Source: Nectonema munidae (lineage: Eukaryota > Nematomorpha > Nectonematoida > Nectonematidae). From it: 64,000 bases of DNA. The DNA lies in the NCBI GenBank assembly GCA_030549495.1, contig JAUIRK010000987.1, forward strand, positions 186,001-250,000. Direction: 5' to 3'. Each line of letters starts with the position of its first letter. Position 1 is the first letter of the stretch. The notes below the pieces were generated by a model. The model was given only the letters and a program-made list of their open reading frames with translations. It searched no databases and was not told the origin of the DNA. Position numbers and translations under genes: made by a program. Below are positions 47,150-57,949 of this stretch, in pieces.

Positions 47150-48360
47150 TTTTAAAGATCAACATTTTCTCTGTTGTCTTATTTGAGATTCATCTCTGCA
47201 TAACATCGAACAGTGATAAGCAAAATGTTATCCTTTATATCTTTGTTCCATTGTTAAAATATCTTGGTGTAAACGAGGACACTATTCATCAGATACGGCT
47301 CCTGGATTGTATCTAAATGAGAATGCAGAATGTGTACTTTTAACGACATTCCATTCTTACATAAGAATCTAAAAAACATTTTACACCATTTTTAAAGTGT
47401 TGAGATTTTTTTTTCTCAAAAATTTCATAAAGCCGTTTAAATGATTGCGAAGCTTCCTCTGATTTTAAAACAAATTCGTTGTCTATCAGTAATTTTTTTA
47501 TTTGACGGACGACCAACAAAGAAACCTTTCAATTCGCTTCACTGATTATAAATTTTGTTTTTAGATACTCGAAGGCTTCCAGATTTGTATGGACCAATTA
47601 CTCTACAAATTGCTTCATGAGACGTAACGCTTTAAATACAGATGCTTCATTCGTTGCGTGTTGGCCATTCTCATTTAATATAGTGCTAATCTGTTGTTCG
47701 AGGGTCGTATAAATATAGAAAAGAGCAAACTTAGTAAATCGCATTTAACCTGCGATTGATGAACTAAATCGCTCACCCGCCTTGTGAAAACTTTTGACAT
47801 TTATTTTCTTGTTCAGACACAAAGATTAATAATTTTGCCATCGATACTATTTTTGCAAAAAATATTGTCCTCAGATGATTGAATCTCATGTTTTGGAAGG
47901 ATTGAAATCAGAACTTCAGTATCATTGTGTTGTACTGGTTTTCAGGCAGATTTTAAATTAGGATAAACAATTTTATGTTTGTTTTAACTGGAAATCAGCA
48001 TGAATGCAGAAATAGCAATCATTTACATGATTTATTTGTTCTCTCCATATCATTGGTATTGCAAATGGCATTGACTTCTTTTTTCCTCTGAACCAGTCTC
48101 TTAGTCCATTTGAGCATGCTGAACAGATGATATGGGGTTCTCAAGTTTTATTCTGATCACCAAGAGAACCTAAAAAATCAATTTCTATCCTAATAAGACA
48201 TCTTTGAGGTAAAGATTTCGCAAACATAAAGTAAATCACGACTATTTTTATATGTTCTACTCTAGACATGATATTACTTGGGAAGATTTTAACCAAAAAT
48301 TTTTTTTCTAAGAAAAATTTTATTTTATCGAAAAATTGGAATAAAAACATGAATAATGAC
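47150..48360 (-). mobile_element. Decayed copy 2 of the unnamed invertebrate repetitive protein family
   Basis: Minus-strand pieces: DFLGSLGDQNKT (48180-48145), PHIICSACSNGLRDWFRG and KKKSMPFAIPMIWREQINHV with NDCYFC (about 48140-48010), then MSLKVHILHSHLDTIQE (about 47370-47315) and LHQDILTMEQRYKG (about 47275-47235), ending MLCRDESQIRQQRK. These correspond to HICCRTCVEGLRRG, FGVPMVWREQKDHIIDCYFC and MSLEIHFLSSHLD of copy 1. They also preserve the RFHQDI..ME.RYQG block that copy 1 has lost. The middle third is deleted and the frames are broken. The two copies differ substantially, so they are old or separate insertions. Confidence 0.7.
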
Positions 48361-48619
48361 GTACTTTTTTCTATAATACAATAAATTTAATTTTCTAAAA
48401 AACCGCACCTGATCAAAACGAAATCTACACATAAATTCATATGCCTGTCGACTTATCATCGGATGTGTGCATGCTTCAAGTCATAGTAACTAGAAGAGTA
48501 AACGTATGTAATGTACTATTAAATGATAGGGTATGTTAAACTAAATTGAGAATAAGATTTGCAAATCCGGTTATAATTCATATTCTTCTAGCGTATACTA
48601 TATGAAATAGGTAAATGTA

Positions 48620-48725
48620 CATTGGGGGGTTTTTTTCGAGAAGGCACAATTGCACGCTTCTTTTGAACTATGAAGAAAGGAGGCTTGATGCAGGATCGAA
48701 GTTAAGATATTGATTTCACGCCCAT
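48620..48725 (-). repeat. SINE-like fragment (copy C)
   Basis: On the minus strand: CTTCGATCCTGC, TTCTTCATAGTTCAAAAGAAG, then AATTGTGCCTTCTCGA and a C-run. It matches copy B at 22815 over the same body, with an A/C-rich 3' end. Confidence 0.55.
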
Positions 48726-48729
48726 TAAG

Positions 48730-50220
48730 AGAAGATTATTTTTATACTAATGGTGTTATATATTACGATCAAAAGTTTAGAAAAAAAGTAATCACAATCT
48801 AAAGAATTAACTAACCTGGCTTTTCATGATGATCCTAAAAATCTTGTATTCTCAGTAGGGTTATATTAGAAATGTTCTCTAATTAAATTTTTTCAAATGT
48901 AAATTTTGTTTTCTGAACCGTAAAAAATAAAAATATTCCAAAGTTTATATCCCCTATGAATGTCATTCTATTCAAACCAAAACCATAAGTGTCCCCTATT
49001 ATAAATATTTTCAACTTCAAATTAGTCAAACCTAATAATTTTTCAGGGTATAAAATTTTTATGGATTTCAAAGATATCCTGAATGTCCCTAATTAATTTC
49101 CCCCTTATCATTTTTCAAAAGTTAATTTTAACTATGACCCTAAACAGTGTAAAAATCGTAGACATAAAACACTAAAAATTTCTTATTTAAATTTATTTTC
49201 TAGGACAATAATAAATTTGCGAAAAAAACTATTTAACTTAATTTCCTTTTAATTAAAATGAATAAAACTAAATTCTGCAATTTTTTTGTTTATAACCAAA
49301 ATTGTAGTTAGCGTATTTTCTTTGTCCAAAGATTTGACAAAAATAATTTTCCTTTTTTGTCCAATGTTTATAGCAAACGATATAACATTCCAACTATATC
49401 GATTAAAACTTAAAACTTATATTTTTGTGTTAATAAACGAATTGCTTTAAAATGTATTGGTAAGGTTTACTTTCCCCTTATTTATACTAACTAATTTATT
49501 TAGTAAGGTTTGGTTAAAAATATACTATGATCCAATTTTATCAAATGTAAATTTATTTTTCACGACTATAAATATAAAATATTCCAAGGTATATCCTTTA
49601 TGAAAGTCAAACTAGCCAGACCTAAATTAAAAAGTGTCCATTAGTATAACTTTTTCAAAAATATTTTACGCGTAGACGCAAGTGGAGGAGCTTTCTCTGA
49701 GGATTAGACAATCATCCAGATCAAGTAGAAAGCTTCAGTCCCTGAGTAAGGTCAGAAAGACATTTTGTATCCAACTAATTTCGTACCTAAATTGGTTATT
49801 TCGTAGCCAAAAATTTAAAGAAAACTGGGTGCGAAACTACGTTTTGTTGTACGAACTACGTTGTCCTCATTGAAATTGTAGGAGGCGTGGAGAGAGGACA
49901 TTCCTCACTTTGAAAGAGTTCTCTATTGAAAGTGATGAATGAAGCAATAAAACGAACATTACCTTTTTTTATGAAGCAAGAAGATTGGGGATATTACTTT
50001 CGGATATAGACATTCTTCAATTATGCCTTCATTTAAGGAGTACTTAACTAATTATAAAACGTCATTTAGAGATAGGCCTAAAGTTTGAAAAATGGCTAAA
50101 ATGAAAATATGAAATTATTTTAGATTTGTAAAGGTCAACAATATCATCTAGAATCTAGATGCCCATAAGTTTGAAGGAGCTTTCCAGAAGGCGCAAGACG
50201 TGTTAAAGCGGCATCTTTTG
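48730..50220. other. Non-coding, AT-rich
   Basis: 48880-49080 and 49540-49640 contain similar phrases (AAATGTAAATTT, AATATTCCAA, TATATCC, TATGAA(T/A)GTCA), suggesting a diverged duplicated repeat about 665 bp apart. A 63-aa plus frame at 49682-49873 was not recognised. Confidence 0.4.
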
Positions 50221-50224
50221 TAGT

Positions 50225-51228
50225 GTCATAACCAGGACGAGTAAAAGTCAATAAAGTCAACTTTTATTTCCGTTTAGCAAAAACTCTTTGAAGAAGATCT
50301 TTACTTGTGAACTAATTTTTAAGTCAATCAAAGTCAATTTTTCGAGTTTGGGTCAATAAAGTCAATTTTTATATTTAACACTTTTTGATTCAATGTACCT
50401 AATTTTATTCCCAAACTTTTTATCATTGCATGTTTTTCACATCTTTTACACAAGTTTACCTTAAAAATTAAGTTATCCTGCAAAATTGTAGATTACCTGC
50501 TTTAAATCATTCAAAATTAGTAATAGAAAAAGACGTTCTTTTTTCAAACCTATCGGCAACACTTCAGTTCCAATTGCAATTAAGTTGACAAATTGGTTGC
50601 AAGCAGCAAAATATTTTCATTAAAATCTTCCAGCAGTGAAGAATTAATGATGAAGATGATGGAATTTTATTGTCAAATATCAAGAAATTGTTAAAAAAAG
50701 AAAATCTGTGTCAAAACTTGCTAACAATAATTAGAGAATATTCACGATTCATTGATTTAGTCCGAAAAGGTCAACATAGAGACTTTTTCAGTCGAAGATG
50801 CTTTTACTTGTTTCTTCAACATTCTTTCATTTAAGACGAATGTGGCGTTAAAAGTTATCTTGAAAATAGATTCAAATAAAATGAAATCAATAAAATCATG
50901 AATATGGAAAACTCTCAAATCTCTCGCAGTACTTATCCCAAATTACAAAATGGTCAAGTTTTAACTATAGAAGTAGAAAGATCTTTTTCTAAACTGGAAA
51001 AACTGCTAGAAAAGGATCGAATTTTAAATCAGAAAATGTCATTAATTATATGTTGTTGTATTACAAAATCATGGATTCTTTGAAATTATTTTCAATACTT
51101 TCTCTAAAGTGTTCATAGTTGTTCAATTCAATGAAAATTTAAAAAGTCAATAAAGTCCATTTTTTCTCTGAGTAAAAGTCAATTTTTTCCATTTTTTTGG
51201 GTAAATTTTTCCTCGCCCTGGTCATCAC
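50225..51228 (+). mobile_element. hAT element 3 with near-perfect 8-bp target duplication
   Basis: GTCATAAC at 50225-50232 and GTCATCAC at 51221-51228 (7 of 8 identical) flank a 988-bp element. It begins CAGGACGAGTAAAAGTCAAT and ends CCTCGCCCTG, so its tips are CAGG(A/G)CGAG inverted repeats. A plus-strand frame at 50898-51083 encodes a C-terminal motif (VLTIEVERSFSKLEKLLEKD) differing by only a few residues from element 2. Compared with element 2 it lacks about 180 bp that include the BED-like start. It is therefore an internal-deletion derivative. The similarity of elements 2 and 3 indicates a relatively recent burst of this family. Confidence 0.9.
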
Positions 51229-51439
51229 TCGAACTTTCAAAGCCGCTAATGTGACGGATATTAGAAATTTCCGTAAGCGGCTTGAGAAAGAAGTTATTTC
51301 TTATTTCCTTTTCCTGTCACATGTCTGAATTGCTCTTGTGTTACAGCGAAAAAATAAATTGGATATTCTTTAGTGCCTTACCAAGATTTGGGCGTGCAGA
51401 GAAAAGGACTACTAAAAATACAATCTTGAGTTTAAGCTT

Positions 51440-51990
51440 CATATCAAGCTAAATTTTAAAAATGGGCATCCAACAATTTGTTTTTCAGTAATATAATCAA
51501 CAGGTAAACTTTTAATGTCATGTTTCCCGATTAAAACAGCTTTTTTTTACCCTTCATGCTAACCCAACAAGAATAGCTACGCCTCTTTTGATGCCTTAAT
51601 TCCTTTAGCACTCTCGTTTTTAAGTAGAAAGTATGATAAATCTCATCAACTTTAAATATGCCTGCATGAGAATATTCTGATATTATTTTTAGCCATTCAT
51701 CACGTATCCAAACTCTGCTCTAAATCAATCTGCACTAATAAAAATTGCATGGAGGTATTGAAAAATATCATCGATAGACCACTCGTCAATATTCGTCTTC
51801 TTTATCCATACGTTTTTTGATCTTCTCAGCTTTTTGTCTAAATATTGGCCATTAACAGAAGCATTTCTTTCTCGAACATTAGTAAACCTAACTTTCAAAC
51901 CTGGCTGGAAAAGAACTTTGCGGCCTTTTGCAGTTCTCGCCCTTTTTCCTATCATATTTTTAGTTTTAGAATGGTAAAGCTTTTATATTT
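51440..51990 (-). mobile_element. pogo/Tigger transposase fossil
   Basis: The minus frame at 51955-51725 reads VRERNASVNGQYLDKKLRRS, resembling the CENPB/Tigger DNA-binding box (RERNVPVSGPxLxEKA). Further on at about 51540-51465 the strand reads AVLIGKHDIKSLPVDYITEK, matching the VIGKSKxPRCFKxxxSLPVDY block of Tigger transposases. The first catalytic Asp region between them is degraded. Order and spacing fit a shortened pogo-type element; ends with TA duplications were not located. Confidence 0.6.
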
Positions 51991-52229
51991 AATCTATTTT
52001 TTTAAAATTTCAAACAAAAGTGGCTGCAAGATTTTAAATTTCATTGCAGCATTTTTTGATTCGTTTTAAAAATATAATTCAAAATAATTGTATTAAACTG
52101 AGTCATTTCAGTATAACATAACATAATTAACAGATTTATTAAGCGAAAATATAAAAGCTAAGTAAAAATAAAGCATCGTGTGAAAAGAATGAAAATGTGA
52201 ATTCATCCTGGGTAGTCATATAATAATTG

Positions 52230-52860
52230 ATAGTACAAATGCAAGGACTTCGATTAATGAAAGGTAAAAATCATGTCTTTCCAATAAAAATCAAGGTGGT
52301 TTTTGAAGATTTGCAAAGAGGGGGATTCAACAACATGCTTAGTGAGATTATTCCAGTCGTTTATAATTGTATTCGAAAACAGGCCTTTTTTGTACATCTC
52401 GTTTTCATTAATTTTGTTCCATGGTTTCTTGAATTTCTCAAAGAAAAAGCAGGTAAAAGAGTAGAGTTTACGTCCATGCATTTGTTGATTATGTTGAATA
52501 CCGTGATCATATCATTACGTTTGTACCTTGCTTATGTTAAAGATGGCAAAGATCGCATTTATGTAGTCAGTTTACAAGATTGATCTAATGTTTCAAGTCC
52601 TTTTATTTTGGTTATAAATCTGCACTTTTTCTAAATTTCCCATATCTTTTGTACGCGTTGGATGGGATACCACGTTACCATATTCAAGGTGTGGTCGTAT
52701 CAGGGCTTTATATAATGATAGTGCTATTTCAGTCAGTGAAGTGTCTAAAGACTTGAATATATATTGAATACGCCTTTGAAACAGCTTTTCAAACATGAGG
52801 CTCAAAACTCAAAGTCATTTTCAATCTGAAGTGATGATTCGCTATTGTTTCTACACAATG
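52230..52860 (-). mobile_element. CR1-like LINE 3' fragment
   Basis: Minus-strand pieces: LTEIALSLYKALIRPHLEYG with NVVSHPTRTKDMGNLEKVQ (52735-52620), RNDMITVFNIINKCMD (about 52525-52480), GLFSNTIINDWNNLTKHVVE then SLQIFKNHLDFYWKD (52390-52270). This is the conserved C-terminus of CR1/L2-type ORF2, also seen at 38515-38913, but the two copies differ in sequence. It is 5'-truncated with a few frame changes. A minus-strand AATAAA and TTATGTTATGTTATA at about 52100-52130 may be its 3' tail. Confidence 0.78.
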
Positions 52861-52869
52861 CGTGAGGTA

Positions 52870-54435
52870 TCACTGTAGGAGAGCTGATGCTCTATTGTTT
52901 TTCGTTATATAATTAGCACCTATAGCAAGCTTCCATTCTGGAAACTTTTCGCCTAGAACCTGACAAATACACATACACTATATCATATTTATACAACGCC
53001 TTCATTTACACAAGCCAGTAATTATATTGAAGTCGTGACAAAAACGTATTCTTCGTAATACCGCACAGTCTTCTTCTTCGTCAATCCTTCCAGTTTTCAA
53101 CTTCTACCCTACTCATTAGTTTAGTGGTTTGATGAAGCCGAGTGTCTGCGAAAATTCACCGTTTTAAATCCTGTGCCCAATAAATTATATTACTTTTTTA
53201 ATTTTCCTTTAATAATAAGGGCTTAATGAAACTTGATGCATTCGGGATGTTCATCTTCGTAACATCAGTATTCATTGTACAAATTCTGCTCATCACTAGT
53301 GGTAGTAAAAGTAGTGTGTTACGATTTTCAGAAACAAAAGAGGAGTGATATGCAACCACGCATCCTTCGTGTTTTTTAAAGGGGGTGCTAAATTAATAAA
53401 AAAAATCGTTAAAATAAATTTCATTAATAAAAATTTATTTGAAATCAGTATTAACACTTAAATTGTTTTTGAAATGCTCGAAAAATTTGGTCAATTATTT
53501 TGTTAACGAAGGAACAAAATTTGTGGCATGCTTACTTGACTCAGTAATTTCCATTTTTTGATGGTACTAACTGAAAGGTAACGCTTCTATTATTCATTTT
53601 ACAATATCTAATGTGTTTACTAAAAACTGCACTAATACCAATGAGTATAAGAAAAAGAAAAATGTTCTTTCGCTATAAATACGGAGACACGTCAGAAATT
53701 TTTGTGATCCGACATTTGACCGAACTGAGATTTAGCCGAGAGTCCATTTAACCAAAAATGTACATATAATTTGACAATTTTTGTAGACGGTGCTTTACTT
53801 TTAGTCAGTTTTTCAAGCTTGTGCTCTATACAAATCTGAAGCGCAATTTTTCTTTGCGCTTTCTATTCTTAACTTTTACAGACGAATTATGTGATATATA
53901 ATACTTATCACTCTGAGTTGCCAAATGTGTTTTGATATGACATGACTGATTAAAAGTCTACAGCGTAATTTTTTGCTTTTCTTTTATTATTCATAACTTC
54001 TATACCCAAATTATGTGATGAATAATTTTATCTACTAGAAGTTACATGACAAATGGTCGATTCGGCCAAATGTCCGCATGGTTAAATTTTTGTTGGCCCA
54101 AATATCATCGGCTAAAAGTCCATTGGATAAATATCCATCCGGCCAAATGTTCGGGTACTGAAATTTTACAAAGGAAATTTTTATGTCAGTTCGTTATAAT
54201 TTATTTCAGAAAAATTATACCGAAAAGAGAAAAAATAAAACTAACAAACGGAATTTTTGCTTATTTTGCTTTTTATAAAATTTTTAATTGAAGTTTCTCT
54301 TCTTTTTATATTTTTTAATAAAATTTCTCATAATTTCCAAGCGTGTGATTTATTTAATCTGAAGTTTTTTTAGTTGTAGGTATCATATTTTTTCATTCAT
54401 AGGGAAAATAATCTTGCATAGCTGGACAGATGGTA
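52870..54435. repeat. Non-coding; diverged GGCCAAATGTCC-type short repeats at 53700-54160
   Basis: Related phrases recur: ATTTGACCGAACTGAG, TTTAGCCGAGAGTCCATTTA, TTCGGCCAAATGTCCGCATG, TCGGCTAAAAGTCCATTGG, ATCCGGCCAAATGTTCGGG. The spacing is irregular. It looks like a decayed satellite or the terminal region of a DNA element. No gene seen. Confidence 0.45.
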
Positions 54436-54440
54436 AGGGT

Positions 54441-54515
54441 AGTCACGATTGAGAATCGAACCCAGATCATCTGGACCAAAACCCTACGCTCCTACCTCTA
54501 GGCCATCTGCCGACT
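54441..54515 (-). repeat. tRNA-derived SINE head or tRNA pseudogene
   Basis: On the minus strand, TGGCCTAGAGGTAGGAGCG (box A; 54505-54487) and GGGTTCGATTCTC (box B; 54463-54451) have tRNA-like spacing. The acceptor and anticodon stems do not fold cleanly. The sequence continues into GTGACTACCCTTACCATCTG, so an active tRNA is unlikely. The head is similar in style to SINE copy A at 33343. Confidence 0.6.
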
Positions 54516-54529
54516 CTTAAAAAGTTAGA

Positions 54530-55233
54530 ATAACTAATCATTTTTTTCATCAATGCAAATAAGATTAAAAAGTTTTAATTTTTGAAAATATATTAAAAAA
54601 TAAATTTCCAAAATGTATATTTAACTCTTTAATATATCTTAAAATGAAGCAAAAAAGCTAACTTGTGGGGTATTTTGTTCAGCAGCGTAACTAGCAGGGG
54701 GGGGGGGGGAGGGCAGCCCCTATTAGGTAAAAAATGATTTTCACCAAAAAATTCATAGTTGGGTTTTTTTACATGCTATAAAAAATAATAGAAAGAATTT
54801 ATTTTTTACAAATATTTTCAGAAATTTTTATGTCTTTTGTTCTCTTTTTTTACCATATTTTTTGCGAGTAATACGCTCCAACTTATAACATTTCCTTCGA
54901 AACTACATTACTTGAGTCATGAGCCAATAGGAAGCTTGTTAAATTTATAAGAGAATTGTCCAACTGACCCAAAATATTTTGAGGATGAACCATTGACAAC
55001 AACTTGAATTATGGCCATAATGGTTGTTGGTCCTTGCCAGCTAGGATTGAAATATAATTTTACCCATTTTCCCTTAGAATCGAGACACAGAAAATCCAAT
55101 ATAGTTGGTACGAAAAAAATTGTGCTATAATTCATAAAGTTGCCCGACACTGATTAGTATACTCTCCCAAATCAAATGAACTCTATTGTTTTTATTGTTG
55201 GCTGTTTGCTGATAAAAAGTCCGAGTCATACTC
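54530..55233. other. Non-coding; one G-run repeat end
   Basis: GCAGCGTAACTAGCAGGGGG with a continuing G-run lies at about 54681-54712, like other hAT-type ends in this window. The 77-aa minus frame at 54917-55150 was not recognised. Confidence 0.35.
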
Positions 55234-56223
55234 CAGGGGTTCCCAACCAGGGGTGCTCGTACCCCCAGGGGGTACGAAATACTCGCTCGTATACCAGCTT
55301 TACCTCAGGGGGTACGAAATACTGCATTTAAATATAAGAAGTGTCTAAACTTTAGTTTTTAAGGAAATATAAATATATTAGAATATAGTGAAAAATTAAA
55401 TGCTTTCAAAGAAAAGTTACATCTCTGTCGTCGACGAGTTAAAAAGGTAATCTTTTGAATTTTCCATCACTCGAAGAAATGACCGATGAAGATGAGTCCC
55501 TAATTCCAAGTGTTCGAGAAGAAATTGGTAACCATTTGGAAATAGTATCCAAGTCATTTGCTGGATATTTTGAAGGGGGAAATCTAGAAGCCTCTGAAAA
55601 ATGGATAATAAATCCATATTCTTTTAATTTAGATTATATGCCGAATGATGAAACATTGAAAGATGATCTTATTGAATTGCGCACAAACTGTGGTTTTGAA
55701 ATGCAGTTTGAAAGCAAAACTTTGGAACAATATTGGTGCTCGGCAATGGAGATGTTTCCAAGACTTTGTAAAAAAGCACAAAGTATGCTTATTCCTTTTG
55801 AGACAACTTACTTGTGCGAGTCCGGATTTAGTACCCTTTAGTCAATAAAGACTAAATCTAGAAATCGCTTGAGTGCACAAGGAGATATGTGAATTGCTAT
55901 CAGTAGCAAAGTACCACGCTTTGAGAAACTCATATGCAAAAAACAGGAGCAAAATAGTCATTAAATTTGAAGTGTTGTATAAAATTATTAGCTTTTTAAA
56001 AGAGAATAAAAAATTGAACTATTTTTTAAAATGGAAGTTGTTTGGATACAGATTGTTTCATTTTTGTTAATATAGTACCTCATAAAAATGATTATGCAAA
56101 TTTTTGTCTTTTTTTTATTCTTTTAAATAAATTTGTAAATTTTCATTACATAAACTGTAAGGGGTGCAAAAAAAATTAAAAAATTTTTGGGGTACGGAGC
56201 GTCAAAAAGGTTGGGAACCACTG
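55234..56223 (+). mobile_element. hAT element with CAGGGGTTCCCAACC ends (Buster/ZBED5 type)
   Basis: The left tip CAGGGGTTCCCAACC (55234-55248) and right tip GGTTGGGAACCACTG (56209-56223) are inverted with one mismatch and are typical of animal hATs. The flanking 8-mers (TCATACTC and GCAGAGTG) do not match, so the target duplication is lost or the ends come from different events. A plus frame at 55455-55841 encodes the transposase C-terminus: YWCSAMEMFPRLCKKAQSML then IPFETTYLCESGFSTL, which equals the LLPFPTTYLCExGFSxL signature of ZBED5/FAM200-like transposases. The N-terminal and catalytic parts are deleted, so the 990-bp copy is non-autonomous. Confidence 0.88.
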
Positions 56224-56229
56224 GCAGAG

Positions 56230-57940
56230 TGCAAAATGGCACACTTCAAAAAAGGAATTTAAAAAATTGGCATGTATGAGAAAAGTGCTGTTCATGTCAA
56301 TACACAAAAGCAATTCCTTATGGCAAAATATTATTTAGACTCAGATAAAACAGTTATCGACAACCTTATCCATGAAGAAAAGAAACAAATCAGATTATGA
56401 AGCATTTGCTCAATTGCACGTTGTTCCTTGCAAAACACGGTTTTGCTTTTAGAGGCCACAGGGAATATGCTGGATTTAGGTCCAAATCAGAAAATGAAAA
56501 AATTTTATTGAGTTTCTGAAGTTTATAGCGAAATATGATTGAAAAGGATTTATTCTCGCTTGCGCACACTAAAAGGCCGCCTTTTTAAAGTCCAAAACTA
56601 CAAAACGAATTTATAAGGTGCTTGGCAAACGAATGTACTCAAGAAATAATCACACCGGTGAAAGAAGGAAAATACTATTCAATCATTGTCGATTCCACAA
56701 TAGACAATTCGCATCATGATCAGTGTTCTCTGCATTTTTCAGCCATTTTGTGAACTAGAATCTGCAGACGCTAAATCATTTTAAAATACGCTTGCCCAAG
56801 TTGTTTTCCAAGTTCTCTTTGAATCCTCAAAATATCAGGGGAGAAGATTACGCAGAGCTTCAAACATGTCTGGTCATATGGAATCTAAATGGAATGTTCT
56901 TCTATAGCTGTGTATGTTCATTCCTGTGCTCGAAAGTCTTGTTTTCTTAACATCAAGCCTACCAACACTGAAAATCTTTGAAGAACAGGAAAAGCTATTA
57001 ACTATATTAAAATTAAAAAGATTGGTGAATACGCGCTGGTTTGGTTATATTCAAGCTGTAGGGACTACAATTAACAAATATTTAGAGAGGATAATAAGTG
57101 GGGATGTTTGTGACACTGCTTCAAACGTAAATAGAAGCCAGAGGTTTGCTTCTAAGCAAGTTTAGTTCATTTTCATGTAGAAGTTTTTTGAGATTTTACT
57201 TAAAAAGCTGTATTCTGTTTCACAATATTTGCCGAAGGAAGAAGCTATTGACTTAAATTCCGTTGACTTCATGACTACAAATGTAATCAAGGAAATTATA
57301 GATATTCGTTCTAATGAATATTTTGACCAGAAGCTAAAAATCTTGCCTAGCAATAAGAAATTACAGCAGCGTTTGCAAAAGAAAAGAAAAAAGAAGCGAT
57401 TTGCTTGACGAAAATGAAGGTGAAGAACCTCACAAGACGAGGATTCAGTATTTCAAGGGGGCGTTTATTTTACTATCTTAGATAGAATCATTGTAAGCTA
57501 ATGAACGTTTTGTTGATTTACTACACGGTCTAGTGGGAGATTTTTCATGCGTGATACCGGTGCACTTCGACGACGTTTGACACACGCAATAGGGAAAGAA
57601 TTGATAATCTTGCTAAATTCTATGGTGACATTGAAAATGACGCTATCTTTGATGAGTATTTAATGATTCAAAGATTTTTATATTGAAGTGTTTTTACATA
57701 AATCCGAAACGAGTTCTGAGATCGCCCTTTTATGATATCTAATGACTTAGATAAGAGCCTATCCGAACGTGTTTGCTTTATACACATTTTTATTACTAGT
57801 CCAGTAAGCTCGGAGCAAGCTGAACGAACACCTTCAGAAGACTCAAACTGATACAGAATTATTTGTGTAGAACCGTAAGTGAAGAGCGGTTGAATGCTCT
57901 AGCAATGTTGTACAGAGAGCGAGAACTGGCTGAATAATAT
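56230..57940 (+). mobile_element. ZMYM1/DUF4371-like hAT fossil
   Basis: Plus-strand pieces in order: LQNEFIRCLANECTQEIITP with VKEGKYYSIIVDSTIDNSHH (about 56590-56720), ASNMSGHMES (about 56855), then 56914-57165 with LKLKRLVNTRWFGYIQAV, then FDQKLKILPSNKKLQQRLQK, and near the end SPVSSEQAER and RTVSEERLNALAMLYREREL (about 57800-57930). This follows DUF4371 (IIVDSTxDISHxDQ, YDGASNMSG, LSDTRW) and the hAT C-terminus (VSSAxAERSF, MGQERLNxLALL). Many stops and frame changes are present. It begins directly after the preceding hAT element, suggesting nested or adjacent insertions. Confidence 0.82.
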
Positions 57941-57949
57941 TTATATATA

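Noticed and set aside
52227-52583. 118-aa plus frame
   Set aside because: It is antisense to the conserved CR1 C-terminal motifs (IINDWNNL, LDFYWKD).
54441-54515. Functional tRNA gene
   Set aside because: Promoter boxes are good, but the acceptor and anticodon stems do not pair convincingly and SINE-like sequence follows.
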